From: CAKSQF01 sp051867925
GTDB lineage: Bacteria > Bacillota > Clostridia > Oscillospirales > CAG-272
Length of the DNA: 64,000 nt
Reading direction: 5' to 3'
Assembly: GCA_051867925.1 (NCBI GenBank)
Contig: JBJDZI010000094.1
Coordinates: 1-64,000, forward strand
In this document: positions 17,179-25,678 of the stretch, piece after piece
How positions within the stretch are numbered: position 1 is the stretch's first letter
How the letters are laid out: the number at the start of each line of letters is the position of its first letter
Translations under genes and position numbers: made by a program
Notes under the pieces: generated by a model
Told to the model about the DNA's origin: nothing
Seen by the model: only the letters and a program-made list of their open reading frames with translations
The model's database searches: none

Positions 17179-17213
17179 TGGGCAAGTCATTCAAAGTCCC
17201 AAATCAAATAGCC

Positions 17214-17256
17214 AAAGCAGAGACAACCGACTTAGGTCGGTTGTCTCTGCTTTATC
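17214..17256. terminator. Bidirectional terminator
   Basis: An 18-bp perfect stem, AAAGCAGAGACAACCGAC with its complement, closes on TTAG (17232-17235). It serves the transglutaminase-like gene on + and the GH127 gene on -. Confidence 0.9.
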
Positions 17257-17294
17257 GATCAGCAAGGCAGTTTTACTCCTTCGCGTTTTTTCCC

Positions 17295-17323
17295 GCGGGG
17301 CTTTTTACAGCCCCGCCTTTTTT
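17295..17323 (+). terminator. Second hairpin with T run
   Basis: GCGGGGCT (17295-17302) pairs with AGCCCCGC (17309-17316), then CTTTTTT. It acts in the + direction and may back up the stronger terminator at 17214, blocking read-through into the antisense of the GH127 gene. Confidence 0.6.
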
Positions 17324-17344
17324 CGGGATGAAACGGTCAGCCGA

Positions 17345-20344
17345 TTACTGCTGTTCCAACATCCAGACGTATGCGCCCGATGTGCCGCGGTTGGCACGGG
17401 CATAGAACGGAATCAGCTTGACGTCGTAGGTGTTACCGCCTGCGGTTGCTTTGGTGGTCAGCGTGATCACGCCGCTCAGGAGATCTTCCTCAAAGGTGAA
17501 GGTCAGATCGGAATCTTTCACCAGCTTAAAGCCGTTTTCGTTGGAGCCTACGTTGGGAAGGGTGGTATTATCCACGCTCTCCAGACAGTAGACCAGCGGA
17601 CCGTAGGAGTAAGCCACTCTGCCGCGGTTGGCAACTACCAGCTCGTGAGAGTAGTTACGGTGTGCCTTCATGGTGATGTCCATCTCAATGGTGTCGCCGT
17701 CGTTGGCGTTGATCACGGCAAAGCCGTTTCGGGTCTCGTAAGTGTACGCCTTACCGTTGACGGTGATGCTCACGCCGTCGGTAGCCCATTCGGGGATGCG
17801 GATGAGGATCTCACGGTCGCCGCCCTGCAAGGTAAGGGTGGTCTTGCCGCCCCAGGGCATATTGGTCTCCATGGTCAGCGTCAGACCGTCATGGTTCAGA
17901 ATGGAAGAGACGAACTGGTTCACGTAGATCGAATCGTCATCGTAAGAATAGATGTAGTTTGCCAGCGTGGAGTAGAACTTCAGGAACATGGGAGGACAGC
18001 AAGCGCAGTCATGCCATTCCCAACGGGAGTGACCGGAGCTGTTCAGCGGCTGGGTGTAATAGAAATCGTTACCGTCTTCGGAAACGCAACCCAGAATGCC
18101 GTTGTACATCAGACGCTCGATGGTGTCGCCGTAGTTCGAGTCCTCAAACTTTTCAGAGAGGTAGCCGCCAAAGAATGCCATCGCAACCTGCGCGCAGGTC
18201 TCGCAGTAGCCGTCATTAGGCAGATCGTAATCGTCTGCATAAGCCTCGTCGGTCTTGGTGGCACCAACACCGCCGGTGATGTACATCTGCTTGTTGACGA
18301 TATTGCTCCACAAATTCTTGGCAGTTTCCAGATAGGTCAGGTTCTCAAATTCGCTGCCTGCAGCTGCCATACCGGTGTAGTACAGGTTCGCACGAACTGC
18401 GTGACCTGCTGCCACTACCTGATCGAAGTAGTACAGGTGATCCTGTGCATAGGTGCCGTACAGGGTGTTGTTGACGCGGTGATTGCTGTTGCCGCGGTTC
18501 TCGATCCAGAATTTCACCAGATCGGCGTATTCGTCAATGTCAATGTCCAGCGGATATTTGCTATTGTAGTTTTCCAGTTGCTCGGTCAATCCATCGGTGT
18601 CGCGGAGCAGACGGTAGAACTCCAGCAGTGCTTCCTCGGTAAGAGAGTGGGAAGGTACCATATTGATCTTGCCGTAGCCGTAGTTGTCTGCGATAAACTC
18701 GGCAAAGCGAGCGGTAACGTAGAGCAGTTTGATCTCACCGGTAGCTTGATAGTAGTGAACTGCCGCCTCAGCCATACAGCCGAAGTTGTAGCACTCGTGG
18801 TACCATACACCCTGTCCGTGTTCGTCAAAATACTGACCGGGCTTCTGAAGCATGGCGTGAGTGGAGAGGAAGCCGTTTTGACTGGACATAGAGGCTTCGT
18901 AAACCACGTCGATGTAGCTGTCCACGCGAGCCTTCAGTGCGGGATCGTCATAGACCTTCAAGAAGTCGCCTGCCGCCGCGATGGTCTCGAACAGCAGACC
19001 GTCCAGCCAGGGATTGTTTTCGGCAGAGCCGCCGCCGCGGGTGACTTTTTCAAAGTTGCGCAGAGCACCCTGCTGTACGAAGTGATCGAAGGAAGTCTGA
19101 ATGGTCTCGGAAACGAACAGCTCCACCTTATCTTTCCAGAAACCGTCGGTGAGGGTGACTTCGGTCACGTCTGCACGGTTAAGCGTCACAGTTTCCTTGT
19201 CCAGCACAGAGAAGCGGACTGTATAACTAATGTCATATTCGGGGAGGTATACGGTAGCGGTGCCGGTGGCACTGTCAGCTTGGGTCACCTTGCACTCGAT
19301 CGCTTCGCCGTTCACGGTGGCGGTAGCGGTCACTTCGGGAGCGTTGACGGTGCCGTAAGCCAGAGAACGCTTATAGGAAGTCTGTCTCAGGGACAGCTCG
19401 CGAATCTCTTCGCCGCCAACGGCGACGGAAAGTTCAAGTCCTTCGGGAAGGAATCCTGATGTATCCATAGGAATGCTCCATTTCTCTGCCAAATAGGTCA
19501 GCAGGTTGTAAATTTCGGTGTTGGTGACCTCATCGGTCAGCAGAAGAATTTCGCAAACGGTACCGTCCATACTCTGGGAGGTGGAACCGTTGGAGCCGAT
19601 GTAGACCGCCTCGCTGTTCTTGGCAACGGTAGTCACCGAAGAAGTGAGGGCGCCTACATTGGTGCCGTTGATGTACAGTTGGCTGGTACTTCCAAGTTTG
19701 GAGCCTGCAAGGACGTAATCGGTATTCACCGACAGGTCGCCCGTAGAGGAACCGAAGTCCATATAAGCCCCGGTAGTATCCTTCCAGCCCGCGTTGAGAC
19801 GGCTGGAGCCGCTGATGTTAAAATACCATTGATGATCCCAGTTGCCGCCGACGCCAAGTTTGGAGAAGATCTGATTCTGGTCGCTGTTGTTGGTAACCGA
19901 TTTGGCGCGAACCACGGCGATGATGGTGAAATCATCGAAATTAAAGTTTTCACTGCCCTCAACCTTCAGCGAAGACTGCTTGCCCATCACAAGACCGGGT
20001 TTGCCCGAAATATCACTTTCTGCCTTGAAGGTAGGCGTGTTACGATTGTTCACCGCAACGGCAGGATAGCTGCCGTTCTCGGAGGCAAGATTTTCCATTC
20101 GCTCGACGGCATCTCCGTCAGACAATTTCAGCGAAGTGGCATCGTACCAGATCAGCAGATTGTCAAGATCCGAGGGGGAAAAGCCTTCGGAAGTGATGGG
20201 TTCATCATCGGTATTGGGGGGATTGGTGGTAACAGATGTTGTACCGTTCGTAGTTGCGGAGGTCTCCTCCGGATTGTTGCCGCAAGCGGCCAGTATACTC
20301 ATACACATAGTTCCTGCCAATAATACAGAGATCGGTTTTTTCAT
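17345..20344 (-). CDS. Lipoprotein beta-L-arabinofuranosidase (GH127) with N-terminal LamG-like domain
   Basis: 999-residue surface lipoprotein. The lipobox ILAAC puts the lipidated Cys at residue 21, followed by a Thr-rich linker. A laminin-G/concanavalin-like domain (about 55-292: LIWYDAT, GTVCEILL) and a short beta domain come next. The GH127 catalytic domain (about 395-980) has the characteristic metal-site and nucleophile cysteines in YCETCA (714-718) and HDCACCPP (778-785). GH127 founder HypBA1 of Bifidobacterium releases L-arabinose from beta-arabinobiose derived from hydroxyproline-linked plant glycans. It is the last gene of an operon with a near-identical LamG lipoprotein, a glycyl radical enzyme, its activase and an AraC regulator. 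The start ATG 20344 has AAAGAGG upstream. Confidence 0.92.
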   Translation of the reverse strand: MKKPISVLLAGTMCMSILAACGNNPEETSATTNGTTSVTTNPPNTDDEPITSEGFSPSDLDNLLIWYDATSLKLSDGDAVERMENLASENGSYPAVAVNNRNTPTFKAESDISGKPGLVMGKQSSLKVEGSENFNFDDFTIIAVVRAKSVTNNSDQNQIFSKLGVGGNWDHQWYFNISGSSRLNAGWKDTTGAYMDFGSSTGDLSVNTDYVLAGSKLGSTSQLYINGTNVGALTSSVTTVAKNSEAVYIGSNGSTSQSMDGTVCEILLLTDEVTNTEIYNLLTYLAEKWSIPMDTSGFLPEGLELSVAVGGEEIRELSLRQTSYKRSLAYGTVNAPEVTATATVNGEAIECKVTQADSATGTATVYLPEYDISYTVRFSVLDKETVTLNRADVTEVTLTDGFWKDKVELFVSETIQTSFDHFVQQGALRNFEKVTRGGGSAENNPWLDGLLFETIAAAGDFLKVYDDPALKARVDSYIDVVYEASMSSQNGFLSTHAMLQKPGQYFDEHGQGVWYHECYNFGCMAEAAVHYYQATGEIKLLYVTARFAEFIADNYGYGKINMVPSHSLTEEALLEFYRLLRDTDGLTEQLENYNSKYPLDIDIDEYADLVKFWIENRGNSNHRVNNTLYGTYAQDHLYYFDQVVAAGHAVRANLYYTGMAAAGSEFENLTYLETAKNLWSNIVNKQMYITGGVGATKTDEAYADDYDLPNDGYCETCAQVAMAFFGGYLSEKFEDSNYGDTIERLMYNGILGCVSEDGNDFYYTQPLNSSGHSRWEWHDCACCPPMFLKFYSTLANYIYSYDDDSIYVNQFVSSILNHDGLTLTMETNMPWGGKTTLTLQGGDREILIRIPEWATDGVSITVNGKAYTYETRNGFAVINANDGDTIEMDITMKAHRNYSHELVVANRGRVAYSYGPLVYCLESVDNTTLPNVGSNENGFKLVKDSDLTFTFEEDLLSGVITLTTKATAGGNTYDVKLIPFYARANRGTSGAYVWMLEQQ

Positions 20345-20388
20345 TGCTCATACCTCTTTATGTGGTTAAGTTTAGCGGTTTCTCAGCC

Positions 20389-20411
20389 GCAGGGCGATGT
20401 GATCGCCCTGC
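20389..20411 (-). other. Intergenic hairpin in GH127 operon
   Basis: GCAGGGCGAT (20389-20398) and ATCGCCCTGC (20402-20411) form a perfect 10-bp stem with a 3-base loop. It has no T run on the - strand, so it is more likely an mRNA stability or processing hairpin, or a partial terminator, between the LamG lipoprotein and GH127 genes. Confidence 0.5.
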
Positions 20412-20432
20412 CTGCCGAGAGATGATCGGGAA

Positions 20433-21350
20433 TCAGCCAATGGAAATGCTCCACTTTTCTGCCAAATAGGACATCAGAGCGTTCATTTCTGTATCGGTAA
20501 CCTCACCGGTCAGCAATAGGATCTCACAAACGGTGCCGTCCATACTCTGCGAGGTAGTGCCGTTGGAGCCGATGTAGATCGCCTCAGAGTTCTTGGCAAC
20601 GGTGTTCACAGAGGAGTTGAGGGAGCCGATGTTGACGCCATTGATATACAGTTGGCTGGTATTTCCCTGCTTGGAGCTTGCAAGGATGTAATCGGTATTC
20701 ACCGCAAGATCTGCCGCAGAGGAGCCGAAGTCCATATAAGTGCCGGTGGTATCCTTCCAGCCTGCGTTGAAGCGGCTGGCGCCGTTGATGTTAAAGTACC
20801 ATTGATGATCCCAGTTACCGCCGACGGCGAGTTTGGAGAAGATCTGGTTTTGATCGCTGTTGTCGGCAACCGAATTGGCGCGAACCACGGTGATGATGGT
20901 GAAATCGTCGAAGTCGAGGTTTTCACTGCCCTCAACCTTCAGCGAAGACTGCTTGCCCAGCACCAGACCTGCTTTGCCCGAAATGTCGCTTGCCGCCGCA
21001 AAAACAGGTGCATTTTGCGCGTCTACCGCAACGGCAGGATAACTGCCGTCCTTGGATGCGAGGTTTTCCATGCGTTCCACTGCGGCTCCGTCGGACAGAT
21101 TCAGCGCGGAGGCGTCGTACCAGATCAGCAGATTGCTAAGATCCGAAGGGGTGAAATTTTCGGGGATGTCGGGTGTGTCATCGGTCTTGGGAGGATCGGT
21201 GACAACCAGTGTAGTGGTGGTGGATGCGGTGGTGGTAGCAGACGTCTTACCGGCAGTAGTCACGGAGGTATCCTCCGGCGTGCCGCCGCAAGATGCCAGC
21301 ATACTCATACACAGAACTCCGGTCAATAAAATGGAAAGCGTTTTTTTCAT
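20433..21350 (-). CDS. LamG-domain lipoprotein, truncated paralogue of the GH127 N-terminus
   Basis: 305-residue lipoprotein consisting only of a signal peptide with lipobox SMLASC, a Thr-rich linker and one LamG-like domain. It is closely similar over its whole length to residues 1-292 of the GH127 protein encoded next to it. Shared stretches include QNQIFSKL and NWDHQWYFNI, and it stops right after AEKWSI, where the other protein continues into its catalytic part. It is probably a surface carbohydrate-binding protein generated by duplication. The start at 21350 (MKKTLSILL) is supported by AGAGGTG. It lies 45 bases behind the activase gene in the same operon. Confidence 0.85.
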   Translation of the reverse strand: MKKTLSILLTGVLCMSMLASCGGTPEDTSVTTAGKTSATTTASTTTTLVVTDPPKTDDTPDIPENFTPSDLSNLLIWYDASALNLSDGAAVERMENLASKDGSYPAVAVDAQNAPVFAAASDISGKAGLVLGKQSSLKVEGSENLDFDDFTIITVVRANSVADNSDQNQIFSKLAVGGNWDHQWYFNINGASRFNAGWKDTTGTYMDFGSSAADLAVNTDYILASSKQGNTSQLYINGVNIGSLNSSVNTVAKNSEAIYIGSNGTTSQSMDGTVCEILLLTGEVTDTEMNALMSYLAEKWSISIG

Positions 21351-21395
21351 AATTAACACCTCTTTAAAAAATTTTTTATTTTCATTTTATTGGGT

Positions 21396-22256
21396 TCAAC
21401 GGTTTTGGGGTGTGCCTCTCAGCCGCAGAGCGGCGCAATCAATACCGCGGCGGGTGAAGAGGTCGGTGCGGATATTCGGCGAACGGTTCGCTACGGGAGC
21501 GACGAAGTCTCTGCCGATCAACGCGTATTTTTGGGGGGTGAAGGGATTATAGGAGAGCAGTTCCACCTTTTGGAGAGCGGTGCGCTCCGCAAGGAAAGCG
21601 GCGATGGCTTCCTGATTTTCGTCGCTGTCGGTGATGCCCGGAATCAGCGGCACGCGGATGGTATAGGACTTGCCCACCCTGTCCAGCGCATGGATGTTTT
21701 GCAGAATCTGCCGATTGGAGCATCCCGTGTAATGGATGTGTTCCGCCTCGTCCATGATCTTCAGATCCACGAACAAATCGTCCATAAGAAGTGCCAAGGG
21801 GAGAAACTCTTCCTCGGAAGCGGCGGCACAGGTCTCCATGGCTTTGGGATAGGGAATCTTCGCCGCTACCTCTTGCAAAAACGCCGATTGGAGCGCAGGC
21901 TCGCCGCCCGAGAAGGTGACGCCGCCGTATGCAAGGAAGTCGCCGTAGGAGTTGATCTCGTCGGCAAGCGCACCGGCGGTGTATACCTTGCCATATAGCC
22001 CGATCAGATGCTCGGAGCAGGCATGGAGGCAAATGCCGTAAGGCGCGCATTCGGGATGCCCGCAGGGGATGCGACATCTGCCGCAACCGACGCATCTGCT
22101 TTCATGTCGGAAGACCTCCGGGGGCATCTTCTGCCCTTCGGGGTTCTGGCACCACACGCAGGAGAGGGGACATCCCTTCATAAAGACGGTCAAGCGAATG
22201 CCGTCGCCATCGTAAAGTCCCAGCTCCTTGATGTCAAAAACGATTCCGCTTCTCAC
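21396..22256 (-). CDS. Glycyl radical enzyme activating protein (radical SAM)
   Basis: Radical SAM activase that installs the glycyl radical on the adjacent enzyme using S-adenosylmethionine. Counting from GTG 22256 it has 286 residues. The SAM cluster motif is CPLSCVWC (C29, C33, C36). A ferredoxin-like insert with seven cysteines between C55 and C80 (CVGCGRC ... C) indicates additional iron-sulfur clusters, as in activases of eliminase-type glycyl radical enzymes and unlike plain PflA. GGEPALQ is the SAM-binding strand. The GTG overlaps the TGA stop of the radical enzyme gene (GTGA), with GGCAGGAG 8-10 bases upstream, so translation is coupled. Confidence 0.92.
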   Translation of the reverse strand: MRSGIVFDIKELGLYDGDGIRLTVFMKGCPLSCVWCQNPEGQKMPPEVFRHESRCVGCGRCRIPCGHPECAPYGICLHACSEHLIGLYGKVYTAGALADEINSYGDFLAYGGVTFSGGEPALQSAFLQEVAAKIPYPKAMETCAAASEEEFLPLALLMDDLFVDLKIMDEAEHIHYTGCSNRQILQNIHALDRVGKSYTIRVPLIPGITDSDENQEAIAAFLAERTALQKVELLSYNPFTPQKYALIGRDFVAPVANRSPNIRTDLFTRRGIDCAALRLRGTPQNR

Positions 22257-24283
22257 GGGGTGAACTCCTGCCGACGGATGATCTGTTCCTGATATTCGCG
22301 GGACAGTTCCACGAAGTAGGCGCTCCATCCCCATACGCGGACGATCAGACTGCGGTAATTTTCGGGATGAATCTGAGCATCCTTCAGCACTTGTACATCA
22401 ACGGCGTTGAGCTGAAGCTGATGCCCGCCCTTTTCCACGAAGACTTTCACCAAAAGTGCCACCGAGCGGATGCCCTCCTCGGTGAGGAAACTGTCTGCGT
22501 GGAACTCCATGGTCAGCGGTCCGCCGTTGATGGTCTTGGAAAGGTCGGGGAGCGTAAAGGAGCGGATGACCGACAGCGGTCCTTTGTTGCGGACGTAAAG
22601 TCCGGGAGAATAGTTGGTGCCGTAAGGCTCGTCGGCATTTTTGCCGTCGGGTGTAGCGAAAGATTCGCTTTCGTGCAGATAGAACATCGCCGAACCGGTT
22701 CCCGCGCGGAAGATGCCGCCCCGCTCGTTGGGAATTCCTTTCAGCGCGTCGGCGAAGGTCTCCAGCAAAGTGACCGCCAGCGCGTCCACTTCACGGATGC
22801 CGTTGCCCATTTTGCAGTCGGCATAGCGGAGGGTGGTGCGCAGATCGGTGTACCCTTCAAAATCCGCATCGATGGCGGCGACAAGCTCTGCGGGCGTCAC
22901 AGTCCGCTCCTCAAAGACAAATCGCCGAATGGCGGCAAGGGAGTCCACCGCGGTGGAAAGTCCCACGCCATGGATGCCATAGTGATTGTAAACATTGCCC
23001 TGCGACACATCCCGTCCCGTTTCGAGACAGCCCTCTTCCATCATAGAGAGGAAGGGTGCAGGCAGGATGAAGAGACCACGCACCGACTCGGTGAGTCGTC
23101 TCGCCTCTGCGGTAACTGCTTCCTCCACCGCCGCCAAAAAAGCGTCGAAATCGGGAGCGGATGCCAGCGAAGTGTGGAGGGCGCGGTTCACCGCAGTGGG
23201 AAAGAAGAGAGCGGCAATGTTAGGAATCTCCATCCCTTTGCGGGGGATGATAAACTCCCAGCAGGCGGCAACGGTGTAGTTTGCCGCATCCGCAGGATCG
23301 TAGCCCAGCGCAATCAGCCCGGGGATAACCACATCATCGTTGGAATATTGGGGAAAGCCCAACCCCTTCGCCGTCAGACGGGTAGCTTCCACGAAGCGTT
23401 CGGTAGGGGTGTTTTGGGATACCCGCAGGTTGATCTTGGGATCGGCAAGACACAGATCGCCGCAGGCGGTCATACACAGTTCGGAGAGAAGATTGTAGCA
23501 ATCGTTCCCCTCGGCATCACAGCCGCCCAGTACAATGCTCTGCCCGTCGTCGCCCTGTTGCATTCCGGGATAGAGGTCGCTGTCCAGATTGAAACTGATG
23601 AAAAATTCCTCCAAAAGTTCCAACGCACGCCGGCGGGTCAGCACACCCGCCGCAAGATCGGCGGCAAGGAAGGGATAGAGATACTGATCCAGCCGTCCCA
23701 CGATGACGTGGTACTCCCCCTCCGCCCAGATGGAAAAGTGCAGAATGCGGAACATCTGCAGGGCATCGGCAAAGGTCTTGGCTCCCTCCCGTGGGAGTCT
23801 GGAGAGGCGCTCGGCAACGGCGGCGTTGCCCACTCGCTCCGCTTCGGCGCGATAGCGGTCGCAGAGTCGGTAAAGCGCGGCGATCTCCAGTCGCAGTGCC
23901 TGATAGAGTTCGCCTTCTTTGCCCTCAATGGCAGTAAGGACACTGTCCAACCCCGCGGCGATCACGGTGGCGTAGTCGGGACAGATGTTGGAAACGTTGC
24001 CCCGTTCGTGGAGAAAACAGCGCGCGCGGAGTGCGTCCATCTCTTCCGCGGAGCAGACTTCGGGAATATTGATCACCGTTCGTTGCAGGGCGATCTCTGC
24101 ATCTTTTGCCACGATCGGCACCTCATTGTCGCAGATCGCCGCAAATCGAAGGGCGGTGCGCTGCGCGTAGGAAAGCGCAGGATCACGGAATTGTCTTTCT
24201 CCGCCGACGGGAAACGGTCGGCGGCAGACCTTATGGTCGCCCGCGAGAACGGCCTCGCGCAGACGGCTGATTCTGTCGTTCAT
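22253..24283 (-). CDS. Uncharacterised glycyl radical enzyme (PFL-like superfamily)
   Basis: 676 residues, about 100 shorter than most glycyl radical eliminases. The C-terminal radical loop is RVWGWSAYF with the radical Gly652; a Trp replaces the usual Tyr after that Gly. The thiyl-radical loop is AACWEFIIP with Cys341 and Glu343. The C-x-E pair matches dehydratase/lyase members (GCVE in glycerol dehydratase, CutC and HypD) and differs from the Cys-Cys pair of pyruvate formate-lyase, but the residue before Cys is Ala and the one after is Trp. HQLQLNAVD is also conserved. The substrate is unknown. The operon context with GH127 and an AraC regulator points to a plant-derived sugar or hydroxyproline-related compound, which is inference. 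Confidence 0.85.
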   Translation of the reverse strand: MNDRISRLREAVLAGDHKVCRRPFPVGGERQFRDPALSYAQRTALRFAAICDNEVPIVAKDAEIALQRTVINIPEVCSAEEMDALRARCFLHERGNVSNICPDYATVIAAGLDSVLTAIEGKEGELYQALRLEIAALYRLCDRYRAEAERVGNAAVAERLSRLPREGAKTFADALQMFRILHFSIWAEGEYHVIVGRLDQYLYPFLAADLAAGVLTRRRALELLEEFFISFNLDSDLYPGMQQGDDGQSIVLGGCDAEGNDCYNLLSELCMTACGDLCLADPKINLRVSQNTPTERFVEATRLTAKGLGFPQYSNDDVVIPGLIALGYDPADAANYTVAACWEFIIPRKGMEIPNIAALFFPTAVNRALHTSLASAPDFDAFLAAVEEAVTAEARRLTESVRGLFILPAPFLSMMEEGCLETGRDVSQGNVYNHYGIHGVGLSTAVDSLAAIRRFVFEERTVTPAELVAAIDADFEGYTDLRTTLRYADCKMGNGIREVDALAVTLLETFADALKGIPNERGGIFRAGTGSAMFYLHESESFATPDGKNADEPYGTNYSPGLYVRNKGPLSVIRSFTLPDLSKTINGGPLTMEFHADSFLTEEGIRSVALLVKVFVEKGGHQLQLNAVDVQVLKDAQIHPENYRSLIVRVWGWSAYFVELSREYQEQIIRRQEFTP

Positions 24284-24322
24284 TGGCTCCTCCTATGATC
24301 ATTTTCTACAATATTGAGTGAA

Positions 24323-25207
24323 TTACGCATTGTAATGCATCTTGCAATAGGCGGTTCGGTACTCGCCGGGGGTAAGCCCGGTCTCCTGACGGAAAACTCT
24401 GAGGAAATACTTATCCGATCCGAAGCCGCAGGCGTAGGCAATTTCCTTGATGGAACGGTTGGAGCAAAGGAGCATCTGCTTGGCAGACTCGATCCTGCCG
24501 GCAGTGATATGCTCGGTCAGGGAGCGGTCGGTGGTCTTTTTGAGAAGCGTGGTGAGATACTCGCTGTTGTACCCGAAATGATCGGCAACCTCCGAGACCT
24601 TGGTAATGGTGCAGGCGTTGAGGCGGATCCACTCCATAACCTGCGCGGCGGTGTAATCCATGCGGGAATCCTGTTCCCTGTGGGTTACCTGACGGATATA
24701 ACTGTCCGAGATCTCCATCAGAAGCATCCGCAGAATGGAGTTGCACAGTTCGGTCTGATACAGACTGGCAGTGCGGGCAGTATCGATCAATTGGTGAAAG
24801 AGCAGACGGATACGCTCGCGGTTTGGAATCTGCCCGTACTCAGGGATCAGCAGAGCGCGCTCCCCCTCGGATGCCTTGGCGATCCGCCCGGCTTCTTCGA
24901 TTCCCTGCGATTCGGGCAGAAGTATCTCGCCCGACAGGGTAAAGTGGGTCCAGTAGTGCCGCAGACCGGGGGCGCAGGGCTGAGTGCCGAAATGCTCGTG
25001 ATCCTTCAGAAGAAGCAGATAGGTGTCGGGGAGCAGACGGTATTCCCGCCTGTTCTGACTGATGCGGTATTCTCCAGAATTGCCGAAGAGCAGGACATAG
25101 GTATCCAGCGTGCGGTGAGGATGGACGGCGCCACCCTTTTCGGAAATAAACTGTCCGCCGGTGCAAAAAACGGCGTCGGCACCGGGTTGGTAACGAAGGA
25201 TCTGCAT
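24323..25207 (-). CDS. AraC-family transcriptional regulator of the GRE/GH127 operon
   Basis: 294-residue regulator. The N-terminal cupin-like ligand-binding half (about 1-160) is followed by a C-terminal double helix-turn-helix (about 190-290) with ITKVSEVADHFGYNSEYL and IKEIAYACGFGSDKYF. It starts at ATG 25207 (MQILRYQPGAD) with AAAGGAAC upstream; a 47-residue in-frame extension has no ribosome site. It is the first gene of the leftward operon, 39 bases before the radical enzyme gene. A consensus promoter with an inverted repeat around its -10 box lies upstream (25334-25367). It probably senses the sugar released by the operon enzymes. Confidence 0.9.
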   Translation of the reverse strand: MQILRYQPGADAVFCTGGQFISEKGGAVHPHRTLDTYVLLFGNSGEYRISQNRREYRLLPDTYLLLLKDHEHFGTQPCAPGLRHYWTHFTLSGEILLPESQGIEEAGRIAKASEGERALLIPEYGQIPNRERIRLLFHQLIDTARTASLYQTELCNSILRMLLMEISDSYIRQVTHREQDSRMDYTAAQVMEWIRLNACTITKVSEVADHFGYNSEYLTTLLKKTTDRSLTEHITAGRIESAKQMLLCSNRSIKEIAYACGFGSDKYFLRVFRQETGLTPGEYRTAYCKMHYNA

Positions 25208-25333
25208 ATCGTTCCTTTCTGAACGCTTTCCAAAGAAAAATACACCGTGGTAATTCGGAAGAAGCGTCTTCTGTTTTGTGAAATATGAACGGCTGTCTAT
25301 GCCGTACTTGAGTGCCGTTTGGTGGATATCTTG

Positions 25334-25367
25334 CTTGCATTGTAGCAAGTCTGTTTGGATTTGTCAA
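25334..25367 (-). promoter_or_regulatory. Promoter with operator-like repeat for the AraC-GRE-GH127 operon
   Basis: On the - strand TTGACA (25367-25362), a 17-base spacer and TACAAT (25344-25339). The -10 hexamer is exactly flanked by CTTGC and GCAAG (25349-25345 and 25338-25334), a 5-bp inverted repeat centred on the -10 box and well placed for repression or autoregulation. Confidence 0.8.
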
Positions 25368-25588
25368 TGGGCAAACCAAGGTATCTAAGAATTTTATACC
25401 ATATGTGGCAGTTTGGGCGATTGTTAGCAGGAAGCATATCCGGGCGGTTTTGCAGGTCAACTAAGGCGATGCAACGAAAAATCGTACAAATGCACAAAAC
25501 AAACCGTGAATTTCGTAATTATTTAGGTTGGAAATTGGATAATATGACAAATGTATTGATAAAATATTACAAAATTATGACTACGACC

Positions 25589-25617
25589 TTGACAATTTCA
25601 CGGATTTGTGTTAAAAT
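25589..25617 (+). promoter_or_regulatory. Promoter of the two-domain surface protein gene
   Basis: TTGACA (25589-25594), 17-base spacer, TAAAAT (25612-25617), 62 bases before the start. Confidence 0.75.
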
Positions 25618-25678
25618 TTCAATAACCACAGCGGAGTTGATTAACAAAGCTGTAAATCTTATTTTAATGGAGGAAAAC

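Larger units (their letters stand above)
25208..25678. promoter_or_regulatory. Divergent regulatory region
   Basis: 471 bases between the AraC gene (leftward) and a surface-protein gene (rightward). It holds one promoter for each direction (25339-25367 on -, 25589-25617 on +). The + strand promoter-proximal 60 bases form the leader of the surface-protein gene with GGAGG at 25669-25673. No other gene is supported here. Confidence 0.7.

Noticed and set aside
17645..19459. 604-codon open frame on the + strand opposite the GH127 gene
   Set aside because: Antisense artefact; the - strand encodes a complete GH127 domain.
22367..24298. 643-codon + strand frame opposite the glycyl radical enzyme gene
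   Set aside because: Antisense to a gene with both radical loops; no start signal or domain.
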